Shown: positions 11,350-20,087 of the stretch, piece after piece
How positions within the stretch are numbered: position 1 is the stretch's first letter
How the letters are laid out: every line of letters begins with the position of its first letter
From: Hyphomicrobium sp.
GTDB lineage: Bacteria > Pseudomonadota > Alphaproteobacteria > Rhizobiales > Hyphomicrobiaceae
Direction: 5' to 3'
DNA length: 64,000 bases
NCBI GenBank assembly: GCA_003987725.1
Contig: RXJH01000013.1
Location: forward strand, 1 to 64,000
Translations under genes and position numbers: made by a program
The notes under the pieces: generated by a model
What the model saw: only the letters and a program-made list of their open reading frames with translations
Databases searched by the model: none
What the model was told of the DNA's origin: nothing

Positions 11350-12657
11350 TCAGCAGTCGAGCGTGTGGTCCTTCTCCCACTGCGTGAAATGTGAGGCGAA
11401 GGAATTCCAGTCTTTCATCTTGAGCTTGATGTAGGCCGCCGAGAATTCTTCACCGAGAGCGGCCTTGAGCGAAGTGTCCTTATCGTAGGCGCGGATCGCA
11501 TCGAGCAGGTTCAGCGGCAGGCGCGGCGCGTCTGTCACCAAATGCCCTTCCTGGTACATGTCGATGTCGTAGCGCTTGCCGGGATGTGCCTTCGAACGAA
11601 TACCATCGAGGCCGGCGGCAATGATCACAGCCTGCATCAGATAAGGATTTGCGGCGCCGTCCGGCAGGCGCAACTCGAACCGGCCCTTGCCCGGCACGCG
11701 AACCATGTGCGTGCGGTTGTTGCCGGTCCACGTGACCGAGTTCGGCGACCACGTCGCGCCCGAAGTGGTGCGCGGTGCGTTGATGCGCTTATACGAGTTG
11801 ACCGTCGGGTTGGTGATCGCAGCAAGAGCCTCGGCATGTTTCATGATGCCGCCGAGGAAGTTGTAGCCCTGCTGCGACAGGCCCATTTCATCATGCCCGT
11901 CGTAGAACATGTTGGTCTTGCCGTCCTTGTCCCAGACGGAGATGTGAGCATGACAGCCATTGCCGGTGAGGTTCGGGAACGGCTTCGGCATGAACGTCGC
12001 GCGCAAGCCATGCTTTTCAGCGATCGAGCGTGTCATGAATTTGAAGAACGAATGCCGGTCCGCGGTGAGCAGAGCATCGTCGAAGTTCCAGTTCATTTCC
12101 CACTGGCCGTTCGCGTCCTCGTGGTCGTTCTGGTACGGTCCCCAGCCGAGTTCGAGCATGTAATCGCAAATTTCTGCGATGACATCGTAGCGGCGCATCA
12201 AGGCCTGCTGATCGTAGCAGGGCTTCGCGGCGGTATCTTTGCAGTCCGAGATCTCGTTTCCGTCCGGAGTCGTCAGGAAGAACTCGCACTCGACACCGGT
12301 CTTGACGTAGAGGCCAAGTTCCGCAGCTTCTGCCGCGACCTTCTTGAGAACGACGCGCGGCGCCTGTGCAACGTGCTTGTCTTCCATCACGCAATCGGCA
12401 GCGACCCACGCCACTTCCTTCCGCCACGGCAGCTGAATAACTGACGACGCGTCCGGCAGACCGAAGAGATCGGGGTGTGCAGGCGTCATGTCGAACCAGG
12501 TCGCAAACCCAGCGAAGCCTGCACCGTCCTTCTGCATGTCGGCGATTGCCGACGAAGGAACGAGCTTGGCGCGCTGCGAACCGAAAAGGTCCGTATACGA
12601 AATCATGAAGTAGCGAATGCCACGCTCTTTGGCGAGCTGGGCGAGATCTTGAGCCAT
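11350..12657 (-). CDS. gmaS: Gamma-glutamylmethylamide synthetase
   Basis: 435 residues of the glutamine synthetase fold. The active-site blocks are ECEFF, GNGCHAHISVWD, NSYKRI and RLPDGAANPYL. The cysteine in the usual G-x-G-M-H-x-H block and the length fit the GlnT/GmaS branch better than ordinary GlnA. The enzyme joins methylamine to glutamate with ATP, giving gamma-glutamylmethylamide, the first step of the N-methylglutamate route. Context decides the call, since mgsABC and mgdABCD lie directly upstream. The start at 12657 has GAGGAA 7-8 bases before it; an in-frame start at 12711 would overlap the preceding terminator. It is the last gene of the block and is closed by its own terminator. 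Confidence 0.93.
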   Translation of the reverse strand: MAQDLAQLAKERGIRYFMISYTDLFGSQRAKLVPSSAIADMQKDGAGFAGFATWFDMTPAHPDLFGLPDASSVIQLPWRKEVAWVAADCVMEDKHVAQAPRVVLKKVAAEAAELGLYVKTGVECEFFLTTPDGNEISDCKDTAAKPCYDQQALMRRYDVIAEICDYMLELGWGPYQNDHEDANGQWEMNWNFDDALLTADRHSFFKFMTRSIAEKHGLRATFMPKPFPNLTGNGCHAHISVWDKDGKTNMFYDGHDEMGLSQQGYNFLGGIMKHAEALAAITNPTVNSYKRINAPRTTSGATWSPNSVTWTGNNRTHMVRVPGKGRFELRLPDGAANPYLMQAVIIAAGLDGIRSKAHPGKRYDIDMYQEGHLVTDAPRLPLNLLDAIRAYDKDTSLKAALGEEFSAAYIKLKMKDWNSFASHFTQWEKDHTLDC

Positions 12658-12709
12658 ACGTAGTTTCCTCAACTCTGGTGTTCTTTGTTTATTTCTCTTG
12701 CCGGGGTCC

Positions 12710-12737
12710 AAAAAAAGGGGCGGCTTAAAAGCCGCCC
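12710..12737 (-). terminator. Intrinsic terminator between mgsC and gmaS
   Basis: On the minus strand the stem GGGCGGCT/AGCCGCCC (12737-12730 with 12725-12718) runs into a T-rich tract at about 12716-12710. The stem includes the mgsC stop codon. gmaS begins 53 bases further on. Most mgsABC transcripts should end here, so gmaS would depend on read-through or on a promoter I could not identify in the short gap. Confidence 0.8.
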
Positions 12738-14062
12738 GATCCTGTTACTCCGGGTATCCAAGACGTTCCTGCGAGGGGGACGCGGGCCATTGCAGCGGCT
12801 TCGATCGTCAATGCACAGAGATCTTCGGGCTCGAGATTGTGGATGTTGTTGTGTCCAGCAGCGCGAGCGATCGTCTGTACTTCGAGCGTCATGACCTTCA
12901 GGTAGTTGGCAAGACGGCGTCCGGCCCGTACGGGGTCGAGGCGCTTCGAAAGTTCGGGATCCTGGGTTGTGATACCCGCCGGATCGCGGCCCTCGTGCCA
13001 ATCATCATAGCAACCGGCCTTCGTGCCGATCTTCGCGTACTCGGCATCGAGCGCGGGATCGTTGTCGCCTAGAGCGACGAGCGCTGCCATGCCGATCGCG
13101 ACGGCGTCAGCGCCAAGCGCCAGCGCCTTGGCGACGTCGGCACCGTTGCGAATGCCGCCCGACACGATGAGCTGAACCTTGCGGTGCATGCCCAGATCCT
13201 GCAAAGCCTGAACGGCCGGCCGGATACAAGCGAGCGTCGGCAGGCCGACGTTCTCGATAAAGACTTCCTGCGTGGCGGCGGTGCCGCCCTGCATACCGTC
13301 GAGAACGATGACGTCCGCGCCGGCTTTCACCGCGAGAGCAATGTCGTAGTACGGACGCGTACCGCCGACCTTCACGTAGATTGGCTTTTGCCAGTCTGTG
13401 ATTTCACGGATTTCGAGGATCTTGATTTCAAGATCGTCCGGACCCGTCCAGTCGGGATGACGGCAAGCCGAGCGCTGGTCGATGCCCTTCGGCAGGTTGC
13501 GCATCTCGGCAACACGATCCGAAATCTTCTGACCGAGCAGCATGCCGCCGCCGCCTGGCTTCGCGCCCTGACCGACGACGACTTCGATCGCGTCCGCCTT
13601 GCGCAGATCATCGGGATTCATGCCGTAGCGTGATGGCAAGTACTGATAGACGAGCGTCTTCGACTGACCGCGTTCCTCCGGCGTCATGCCGCCGTCGCCC
13701 GTTGTCGTCGAGGTGCCTGCAAGCGAGGCGCCACGGCCGAGCGCTTCCTTCGCGTTTGCCGACAGTGCGCCGAAGCTCATGCCTGCAATCGTGATCGGAA
13801 TTTTGAGCTCGATCGGCTTCTTGGCGAACCGCGTGCCGAGCGTCACGCTCGTGCTGCACCGCTCGCGATAGCCTTCGAGAGGATAGCGCGATACCGAGGC
13901 GCCGAGAAACAGAAGATCGTCGAAGTGCGGTACACGGCGCTTTGCGCCGCCGCCGCGGATATCGTAGATGCCGGTCGATGCCGCGCGCCGGATTTCCGAC
14001 AGCGTGTAATCATCGAACGTAGCCGAGGGGCGTGGTGTCGTAAGCGGGATTTTCGGCGACAT
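12725..14062 (-). CDS. mgsC: N-methylglutamate synthase subunit C (FMN-binding GOGAT-like)
   Basis: 445 residues, homologous to the central and FMN-binding barrel of glutamate synthase. Visible are the start of the barrel (ITIAGMSFGALS), the flavin/substrate loop DGMQGGTAATQE and the phosphate loop SGGIRNGADVAKAL. With MgsA and MgsB it turns gamma-glutamylmethylamide (or methylamine plus glutamate) into N-methylglutamate. The region that holds the 3Fe-4S cysteines in true GOGAT reads AGCYDDWHEGRDPAGI here: one cysteine is kept, and the CP of the last motif is DP. Its ATG overlaps the mgsB stop by one base. An intrinsic terminator covers its stop codon. Confidence 0.93.
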   Translation of the reverse strand: MSPKIPLTTPRPSATFDDYTLSEIRRAASTGIYDIRGGGAKRRVPHFDDLLFLGASVSRYPLEGYRERCSTSVTLGTRFAKKPIELKIPITIAGMSFGALSANAKEALGRGASLAGTSTTTGDGGMTPEERGQSKTLVYQYLPSRYGMNPDDLRKADAIEVVVGQGAKPGGGGMLLGQKISDRVAEMRNLPKGIDQRSACRHPDWTGPDDLEIKILEIREITDWQKPIYVKVGGTRPYYDIALAVKAGADVIVLDGMQGGTAATQEVFIENVGLPTLACIRPAVQALQDLGMHRKVQLIVSGGIRNGADVAKALALGADAVAIGMAALVALGDNDPALDAEYAKIGTKAGCYDDWHEGRDPAGITTQDPELSKRLDPVRAGRRLANYLKVMTLEVQTIARAAGHNNIHNLEPEDLCALTIEAAAMARVPLAGTSWIPGVTGSGGF

Positions 14063-14748
14063 CAGTAAGCATCCGCGTTGTCGATGTTGAAGTTATAAAG
14101 CTTGCGCGCAGAGCCATATCTGCGGAATTCCGAAGCTTTGGCGTCTTTTATTCCGGCATCTGCGAGAAGCTTGGTGAGCGCCTCCTGATGTTCGGGCCGC
14201 ATCTCTTTCTCGATGCAGTCGGCGCCGAGGCTTTTCACTTTGCCGCGAACGAAGAGCTGCGCTTCGTAGATGGAATCCCCCAAGGCGTCGCCCGCATCGC
14301 CGAGAACGACGAGGTGGCCCGACTGCGCCATGAAGGCGGACATGTGGCCGATGTTACCCTTGACCACGATATCGATGCCCTTCATCGAAATGCCGCACCG
14401 TGACGATGCATTGCCTTCGATGACGAGAAGACCGCCGCGGCCGGTTGCTCCGGCGTACTGGCTCGCATCGCCTTTGATGACGACGCGTCCGGACATCATG
14501 TTCTCGGCAACGCCGGGGCCGGCCGAGCCATGGACTGTCACGGAGGCCTTTTTGTTCATTCCCGCGCAGTAATATCCAACGCTACCGCGGATATCGACTT
14601 TGACGGGGGCATCAAGGCCAACGGCGATGGCATGACCACCGCGTGGGTTTACGATTTCCCACTGAGGTTGATTAGAGCCGTCGGTTTGCCGGTGCAGCTC
14701 TTCGTTCAGTTCGCGTAACGGGCTCTGAGCCAGATCAAACGTTCGCAT
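14062..14748 (-). CDS. mgsB: N-methylglutamate synthase subunit B (GXGXG domain)
   Basis: 228 residues. It corresponds to the C-terminal right-handed beta-helix (GXGXG) domain of glutamate synthase, seen as repeated turns such as GSVGYYCAGMN, GSAGPGVAENM, GDASQYAGATGRGG and GNASSRCGISMKG. The domain is structural and sits between the amidotransferase and synthase parts of the enzyme. Here it is a separate protein that must assemble with MgsA and MgsC. The start is ATG 14748, with GGGGA about seven bases ahead. Longer in-frame starts would run into mgsA. It is followed directly by mgsC with a one-base overlap (TGATG), suggesting translational coupling. Confidence 0.92.
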   Translation of the reverse strand: MRTFDLAQSPLRELNEELHRQTDGSNQPQWEIVNPRGGHAIAVGLDAPVKVDIRGSVGYYCAGMNKKASVTVHGSAGPGVAENMMSGRVVIKGDASQYAGATGRGGLLVIEGNASSRCGISMKGIDIVVKGNIGHMSAFMAQSGHLVVLGDAGDALGDSIYEAQLFVRGKVKSLGADCIEKEMRPEHQEALTKLLADAGIKDAKASEFRRYGSARKLYNFNIDNADAY

Positions 14749-14771
14749 AAGGTCCCCAATTAACTGCTGCA

Positions 14772-15668
14772 TCAGCGTTGCCAGAAGTAAACGGTTGACG
14801 GCTCCGGTTCCCAGACTTTCGCCTTGTCGATTCCAGGCAAGCCTGCGAGCGCGCGATATTCCGAACCGAACGCAACGTAGTCGTCGGTTTCCGCCATGAC
14901 TGCAGGTTTGCACGCGATCGGATCGCGCACGACGCCGAACCCTTCCTTCGTGCCCACGACGAAATTGAAGAAGCCGTCGAGATCGTCGAGGCTCTTCTCG
15001 AGCGCCTCTCCGAGGTTCAAACCCTGCTTCATGCGCCACGTGAGATAGGAAGCGGCGACTTCGGTATCGTTCTCTGTATTGAACTTCATGCCGTCGCGAA
15101 TGAGTTCGCGGCGCAGGCTGTTGTGGTTGGAAAGCGAGCCGTTATGCACGAGGCACTCGTCCGCGCCGGTCGAGAAGGGATGCGCGCCGAGCGTCGTCAC
15201 CGCTGACTCGGTGGCCATGCGCGTGTGGCCGATCGCATGCGAGCCCGACATGTGGGAGAGATCGAAGCGCTTGGCGACTTCGGTCGGGTATCCGACTTCC
15301 TTGTAGATTTCGATATTCTCACCGGTCGCCATGATGCGGATCGATGGGAAGTCCGCGCTGAGCGTGGCGAGCACCTCATCAAGCTTATCGGACGGTACGC
15401 TGAGAACAGCGTGCGTATCTCTGGTCGTGAGCTGCGCATCCAATTTCTTGTCCTTCGCGAGAGCTGCCTTGAGCTTCGCGAAGTCTTCCGCAGCAGTCGC
15501 AGACTGCAGCGTGATTTTCGTTCGACCTTCAGTACCGGAGCCATAGACGGCGAACCCAGCCGAGTCCGGCCCTCGTTCGCACATCGTCGACAGCATGCCA
15601 GAAAGTAGCTGGCCGAGCTGCGGCTCCATTTTTGGGTTTTTTAGAAATAGTCCGACGATTCCGCACAT
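14772..15668 (-). CDS. mgsA: N-methylglutamate synthase subunit A (class II amidotransferase)
   Basis: 298 residues of the class II glutamine amidotransferase family. The chain starts MCGIVG, placing the nucleophile Cys right after Met1. The regions GHTRMATES, HNGSLSNH and NDTEV are the conserved substrate-binding blocks of Ntn amidotransferases. In N-methylglutamate synthase this subunit releases methylamine or an equivalent from gamma-glutamylmethylamide. GGAGG just before the ATG at 15668 fixes the start. It is the first gene of mgsABC, preceded by a promoter-like sequence with a dyad and by the XRE-cupin gene. Confidence 0.93.
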   Translation of the reverse strand: MCGIVGLFLKNPKMEPQLGQLLSGMLSTMCERGPDSAGFAVYGSGTEGRTKITLQSATAAEDFAKLKAALAKDKKLDAQLTTRDTHAVLSVPSDKLDEVLATLSADFPSIRIMATGENIEIYKEVGYPTEVAKRFDLSHMSGSHAIGHTRMATESAVTTLGAHPFSTGADECLVHNGSLSNHNSLRRELIRDGMKFNTENDTEVAASYLTWRMKQGLNLGEALEKSLDDLDGFFNFVVGTKEGFGVVRDPIACKPAVMAETDDYVAFGSEYRALAGLPGIDKAKVWEPEPSTVYFWQR

Positions 15669-15704
15669 GATTGCCTCCAGAGGGCCGCGAAGGAACGGAC
15701 CTAC

Positions 15705-15733
15705 ACCGTAACAATCGGTGGTCGGATTGTCAA
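15705..15733 (-). promoter_or_regulatory. Sigma70-like promoter with spacer dyad ahead of mgsA
   Basis: On the minus strand a perfect TTGACA (15733-15728) is followed after 17 bases by TACGGT (15710-15705), with a start expected about 30 bases before the mgsA ATG. The spacer and the end of the -35 box hold the dyad ACAATC-N8-GATTGT (plus strand 15711-15716 and 15725-15730). A protein bound there would block RNA polymerase. The XRE-cupin product encoded just upstream is the obvious candidate, by position only. Confidence 0.6.
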
Positions 15734-15784
15734 CTCAGAAGAAAGAAGTTTTCTCTGAGAGAAATGCGGAGGAGGCGCGGTTCG

Positions 15785-16438
15785 TCAGGGACGGGGATAA
15801 ATGATGATGGAAAGGTATGTCATCGGGGTCTTGATGAGGCGCGCGGGCCCATGCGGCGCCGCACTATCGAAAAGGATCGCATCACCAGCAGCAAGATGAT
15901 AGCTGCGATCGGCATGCGCGTACTCCACTTCGCCCGTGAGCATGAAGATGAATTCTACGCCTTCGTGCTGGAATCCCGTGTAAGCAACCGCATCATCTGT
16001 CAGCGTGATGAGGTAAGGCTCGATAACGACGGGGCCGTCGAGTGAGTGGCCGAGAAGCTGGTACTGATGGCCGACTTTCGTCCCGCGACGGCGGATGACC
16101 ACGCCTTCGCCAGCCCTCACATACGAGCAATCGCGGCGCTGTTCGAAAGAGGAAAACAGCACCGTCAACGGTATATTTAACGCCGAAGCCAGCATCTGCA
16201 GCGTGCCGAGCGATGGCGAGATCTGCCCGTTCTCGATCTTCGACAGCATGCCGGGTGAGATCTGAGCCGCGGTGGCAAGCTCCGCGACCGTCAAACCCGC
16301 GTGTTTGCGATGGTGACGGACCTGATGTCCGATCGCTTGCTCTAAAGTGTGCTCTGCTGCGCCCGGCGCATTTGAGCCAGTTGCTAGGGGTTCCGGCTCC
16401 AGAAGAGCAATAGGATTTTTGCGCGTTTTATCTGACAT
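15785..16438 (-). CDS. XRE-family regulator with cupin sensor domain
   Basis: 217 residues. The helix-turn-helix lies at about 36-90 (LTVAELATAAQISPGMLSKI and SPSLGTLQMLASALNIPL), and a C-terminal cupin barrel at about 110-210 (FIFMLTGEVEYAH, GDAILFDSAAPHGP). This two-part layout is common in repressors that sense small molecules such as amines, amino acids or sugars. It is placed between mgdD (133 bases upstream) and mgsA (116 bases downstream) on the same strand, so it probably governs the methylamine genes. A hairpin CCGCCG-GATA-CGGCGG (16447-16462) lies just before its Shine-Dalgarno AAGG. The ligand is unknown; a pathway intermediate is a guess. Confidence 0.88.
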   Translation of the reverse strand: MSDKTRKNPIALLEPEPLATGSNAPGAAEHTLEQAIGHQVRHHRKHAGLTVAELATAAQISPGMLSKIENGQISPSLGTLQMLASALNIPLTVLFSSFEQRRDCSYVRAGEGVVIRRRGTKVGHQYQLLGHSLDGPVVIEPYLITLTDDAVAYTGFQHEGVEFIFMLTGEVEYAHADRSYHLAAGDAILFDSAAPHGPARLIKTPMTYLSIIIYPRP

Positions 16439-16570
16439 GAAGCCTTCCGCCGGATACGGCGGTTCAAATCATTATTAAAAAAACAAGTTCGCACGTCGGG
16501 AAGCATTATGCCACTACCCAAATAGAAATTGTCTATTGCCGGAAGGACGCAGGTACGAGCTTATTATCGG

Positions 16571-17107
16571 TTAGGCTTTTGCTTTTCGGAGCCAATCTCC
16601 GAAATCCCGCGAATAAGTACGCGCGCAGGCGAAATCGTACGCTGTACCATCGGGAAGCCGCCAGACGATAACCCCGAGATGCGAAACGTGCGTAATTGCG
16701 ACGTCTCCGGGCTTGAATGCGGCATCGTGAAAATCAATGCCCATGCTCCGTGAAAGGACAGGGGACGGACGTGCCTGGGAAATTCTAAAAATCGTTCGGC
16801 TTTCGGTAACGTCAATGACCGACGCCAATCCGTTGAATGTCTTCGCAAGTTCAGAATAGTGGTCGCGACCGGTTTCTTCTTTCTGAATGATGAGCCATTG
16901 ATCGGGGCCTGCCCAGACGATCAACGTCCCGCCAGCTTCGACGGCTTTTGGCGTCGAAGGCAGCGATACTCCGAAGGTCGCGCGAGCGAGTTCGTCCAGC
17001 GAAGCGCGAGCGCCGCGACGGGCAGCGATATTCGTGACGGTGACATCGTTGCGTTCGATGAGGTCGGACGCACGCGCCGTTTTGGTATGGTTTGCAAGCT
17101 CAGACAC
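16571..17107 (-). CDS. mgdD: N-methylglutamate dehydrogenase subunit D (sarcosine oxidase gamma-like)
   Basis: 178 residues, similar in size and layout to the gamma subunit of heterotetrameric sarcosine oxidase (SoxG). This is a GcvT-like fold without catalysis of its own. Visible features are WAGPDQWLII in the middle and the C-terminal block HVSHLGVIVWRLPDGTAYDF. The chosen start is GTG 17107, which overlaps the end of mgdC by eight bases and has GGAG nine bases upstream. An in-frame ATG at 17170 would overlap mgdC by 71 bases. It is the last of mgdABCD. The gene is followed by a 132-base gap to the XRE regulator. Confidence 0.88.
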   Translation of the reverse strand: MSELANHTKTARASDLIERNDVTVTNIAARRGARASLDELARATFGVSLPSTPKAVEAGGTLIVWAGPDQWLIIQKEETGRDHYSELAKTFNGLASVIDVTESRTIFRISQARPSPVLSRSMGIDFHDAAFKPGDVAITHVSHLGVIVWRLPDGTAYDFACARTYSRDFGDWLRKAKA

Positions 17108-20087
17108 GCAGTCTCGCTCCTTCAACGTCAACAAATGTAGCCGGAACCACTTCGACGAGGACGTCGCCATTTCGAACGGGATCGTACGCTCTCAGGATCT
17201 CGCCCATTCGAGACTCGGCGTTTGCTAACAGCCCCAAGCCGATCCAGTGACCGAGCGACGGTGAGTAGGCGACCGAGGTCATATAACCCTGATCGTTTTG
17301 CGCAACGGCGGCATCGCTCTTACCGATGAAATGCGCGCCGCCCCGAAGGCGTTGGGATCTGTCAACCGGTCTGAAGCCGACGACGCGGGGACGAGTAGGA
17401 TCGGTGAGACCAGGTCGTTGCGAAAGCACGCGGCCGACAAAGTCTTTCTTCGTCGATGCCATCTTGCCGAGGCCGAGATCGGCAGCCGTCGTCGTGCCGT
17501 TGAGTTCCGGACCCGCAACGTGTCCCTTCTCGATGCGCATCACGCCGAGAGCTTCGGTTCCATAGGGCGCGATGCCGAATTCTTCGCCTTTCGCCATTAA
17601 AGTGCGCATGAGGCGATCGCCTTGGCGCGCAGGAACGGCGATCTCATAAGCCATTTCGCCCGAGAACGAGAGCCGGTAGAGCCTCGCTTTGACGCCGCCC
17701 ATCACGGTGAGTTCAGCCACCGCCATGTAGGGGAAAGCCGCGTTCGAGATGTCGAAGGGCGCGTCCACGATCTTCGCAAGCAAATCACGAGCGCGAGGAC
17801 CGGCGACGGAATACTGCGCCCACTGATCGCTCACCGGGAAAATCTGCACATCGAGGTCCGGCCAATACCATTGGCGGCAGAGTTCGAGATGCTGCAGAAC
17901 CTTGATCGCATTCGCCGTGGTCGTGGTGATGAAGTAGCGGTCGTCCGCGAAGCGCGCGGCTGTTCCGTCGTCCATCGCGATGCCGTCTTCCCGCAGCATC
18001 ATGCCGTAGCGGGCTTTGCCGACACCGAGAGTGCTCATCATGTTGATATAGACACGGTCGAGGAACTTGCCGGCGTCGGTGCCGTGAATCTCGATCTTGC
18101 CGAGCGTCGAGACATCGCAAACGCCGACGGAATTTCTAACCGTGTTCACTTCACGGCAAACCGTCGTCAGCCAATCGTTCTCGCCGGGCTTCGGATAATA
18201 TTGGGCCCTCAGCCACATGCCGGTTTCGATGAATACGGCGCCGCGCTCTTTGGCCCAATCGTGCGAAGGCGTGAGACGCGTTGCCTTGAAATGTTTGCCG
18301 CGATGCTCGCCGGCGAGCGCCCCGAGCGAAACGGGCGTGTATGGCGGACGCGCAGAAGTCGCGCCGGTCGCCGCAATGGTTTTCCCGGTCAGCTGCGCCA
18401 GCATCGCGAGGCCGTTGACGTTCGACGTCTTGCCCTGATCGGTCGCCATGCCGAGCGTCGTATAGCGCTTCAGGTGTTCGACCGAGCGAAAACCCTCGCG
18501 TTCCGCCAACGCGACGTCAGCGGCCGTGACGTCGTTCTGCTGATCGACGAACGCCTTATGCTTGGCCGTTTTGACGTGCCAGAAAGCGGAAATATCGCTG
18601 GGTTCGTCATCAGCTGCAGGAACAGCCGCGCCTTTTGCCTGGAACCCGCTCGCCACCGCGGCGGCTTCACCTGCCTGCGCACCTTCTTTGAGGCAGGAAG
18701 CGAGACCGAAAGTGCCCTTTGCGGAGCCGGAAACGGCCATTCCCTTCGGCAACGCGCCAGGAACGAAAGCAGCCAGTTCCTGCTGCCACTGCGCACGCCC
18801 GCCGAGATGGGTCGAGACCTGAACGCTCGGATTGAAGCCGCCGGAGACCGCGATGAGATCGCACGCAATGTTCTGCGACGTGCCGTCAGCCGCGACGATG
18901 CGGGCGCCGGTTACGCGCGAAGATCCGATGGCGTCCGCAACGACAGCGCCTTCGAAGATGCGAATGCCGTGCTTGCGCGCGAATGATTTGGTTGCCGGCT
19001 GCAGCACCGTGCGCGTATCGACGAGAGCAGCGACACGAATGCCGGCGCCCACCAGATCCGCAATCGTGCTTGCGCCGTCGTCATTGTTCGAGAACACGAC
19101 AGCGGTTTCGCCGGGCTTGACGCCGAAGCGGTTGATGTAGGTGCGTACGGCGCTTGCGAGCATGACGCCGGGACGATCGTTGTTCCCGAACACGATCGGA
19201 CGTTCCAACGCGCCTTGGGCAATGATGGTATGCTTCGCAACGATACGCCACAGCCGTTGCCGGGGCACACCTGCAGCCGGCACGGGGACGTGATCGGCAA
19301 CGCGTTCGACGGCTCCGAATTGCCCGGAATCGTAAGCGCCGAAGACAGTCGTTCTCGGCATCAATTGAACGCCGGGAAACGACTTCAGCTCGGCTACAAC
19401 CGAATTAACCCAGTCTGCGCCATTGGCACCGCCAACGGTCCGAACGTCGCTCAGCAGCCTTCCACCGAATGCAAAGCTCTCATCGACGAGAATGACCCTT
19501 GCACCTGTGCGGGCCGCCGTGAGCGCCGCCATCAATCCGGCAGGGCCCGAGCCGACAACGAGTACATCGCAGAATGCGAAGGCCTTATCGTAGCTGTCTG
19601 GATCGTGTTCTTGCGCAGCCCGGCCGAGACCGGCCGCGCGCCGGATCATCGGCTCGTAGATCTTCTCCCAGAAGGACGCGGGCCACATGAAGGTCTTGTA
19701 GTAGAACCCGGCCGAAAGAAATGGCGAAACAAGCCCGTTGATGGCGAGCAGGTCGAGCGACAGCGACGGGAACCGGTTCTGGCTCTTCGCTTCGAGGCCG
19801 TCATAGAGTTCGGTGATGGTCGCCTTCGTATTGGGCTCGCGCCGCGCACCGGAGCGAAGCTCGACGAGAGCATTCGGCTCCTCGGATCCGGAAGTGAGGA
19901 TGCCCCGGGGCCGATGATATTTGAACGAACGGCCGACTAGGCGAACGCCATTGGCGAGCAGAGCCGAAGCCAGCGTATCGCCAGCGTAGCCATTGTAGGG
20001 AACGCCATCGAAGGTAAAGGTGAGAGACTGCGAGCGGTCGATCAACCCGCGATCTTTGAGCCGTGCAGTTTGAGCCGATTGTGTCAT
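17100..20087 (-). CDS. mgdC: N-methylglutamate dehydrogenase subunit C (sarcosine oxidase alpha-like)
   Basis: 995 residues, the size of sarcosine oxidase alpha. In order: an N-terminal ferredoxin-like fold with FDGVPYNGYAGDTLASALL, a dinucleotide-binding domain with VVGSGPAGLMAAL near residue 165, and a C-terminal aminomethyltransferase (GcvT-like) half from about 600. That half includes VCDVSTLGKIEIHG and RLSFSGEMAYEI. It oxidises N-methylglutamate with MgdA and can pass the methyl-derived carbon to tetrahydrofolate. It starts at ATG 20087, overlapping the mgdB stop by four bases (ATGA), and ends inside the mgdD start, so mgdBCD are translationally coupled. Confidence 0.93.
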   Translation of the reverse strand: MTQSAQTARLKDRGLIDRSQSLTFTFDGVPYNGYAGDTLASALLANGVRLVGRSFKYHRPRGILTSGSEEPNALVELRSGARREPNTKATITELYDGLEAKSQNRFPSLSLDLLAINGLVSPFLSAGFYYKTFMWPASFWEKIYEPMIRRAAGLGRAAQEHDPDSYDKAFAFCDVLVVGSGPAGLMAALTAARTGARVILVDESFAFGGRLLSDVRTVGGANGADWVNSVVAELKSFPGVQLMPRTTVFGAYDSGQFGAVERVADHVPVPAAGVPRQRLWRIVAKHTIIAQGALERPIVFGNNDRPGVMLASAVRTYINRFGVKPGETAVVFSNNDDGASTIADLVGAGIRVAALVDTRTVLQPATKSFARKHGIRIFEGAVVADAIGSSRVTGARIVAADGTSQNIACDLIAVSGGFNPSVQVSTHLGGRAQWQQELAAFVPGALPKGMAVSGSAKGTFGLASCLKEGAQAGEAAAVASGFQAKGAAVPAADDEPSDISAFWHVKTAKHKAFVDQQNDVTAADVALAEREGFRSVEHLKRYTTLGMATDQGKTSNVNGLAMLAQLTGKTIAATGATSARPPYTPVSLGALAGEHRGKHFKATRLTPSHDWAKERGAVFIETGMWLRAQYYPKPGENDWLTTVCREVNTVRNSVGVCDVSTLGKIEIHGTDAGKFLDRVYINMMSTLGVGKARYGMMLREDGIAMDDGTAARFADDRYFITTTTANAIKVLQHLELCRQWYWPDLDVQIFPVSDQWAQYSVAGPRARDLLAKIVDAPFDISNAAFPYMAVAELTVMGGVKARLYRLSFSGEMAYEIAVPARQGDRLMRTLMAKGEEFGIAPYGTEALGVMRIEKGHVAGPELNGTTTAADLGLGKMASTKKDFVGRVLSQRPGLTDPTRPRVVGFRPVDRSQRLRGGAHFIGKSDAAVAQNDQGYMTSVAYSPSLGHWIGLGLLANAESRMGEILRAYDPVRNGDVLVEVVPATFVDVEGARLRV

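Noticed and set aside
11350..12657. Reading gmaS as an ordinary glutamine synthetase (GlnA)
   Set aside because: The sequence belongs to the GlnT/GmaS branch and sits directly behind mgsABC with mgdABCD upstream.
12725..15668. Reading mgsABC as a split glutamate synthase (GltB)
   Set aside because: The three parts correspond to GOGAT domains, but the small subunit GltD is absent and gmaS and mgd genes flank them, which fits N-methylglutamate synthase.
17622..18986. 454-residue open frame on the plus strand opposite mgdC
   Set aside because: mgdC shows clear FAD and GcvT-type motifs; the antisense frame has His/Arg-rich low-information sequence.
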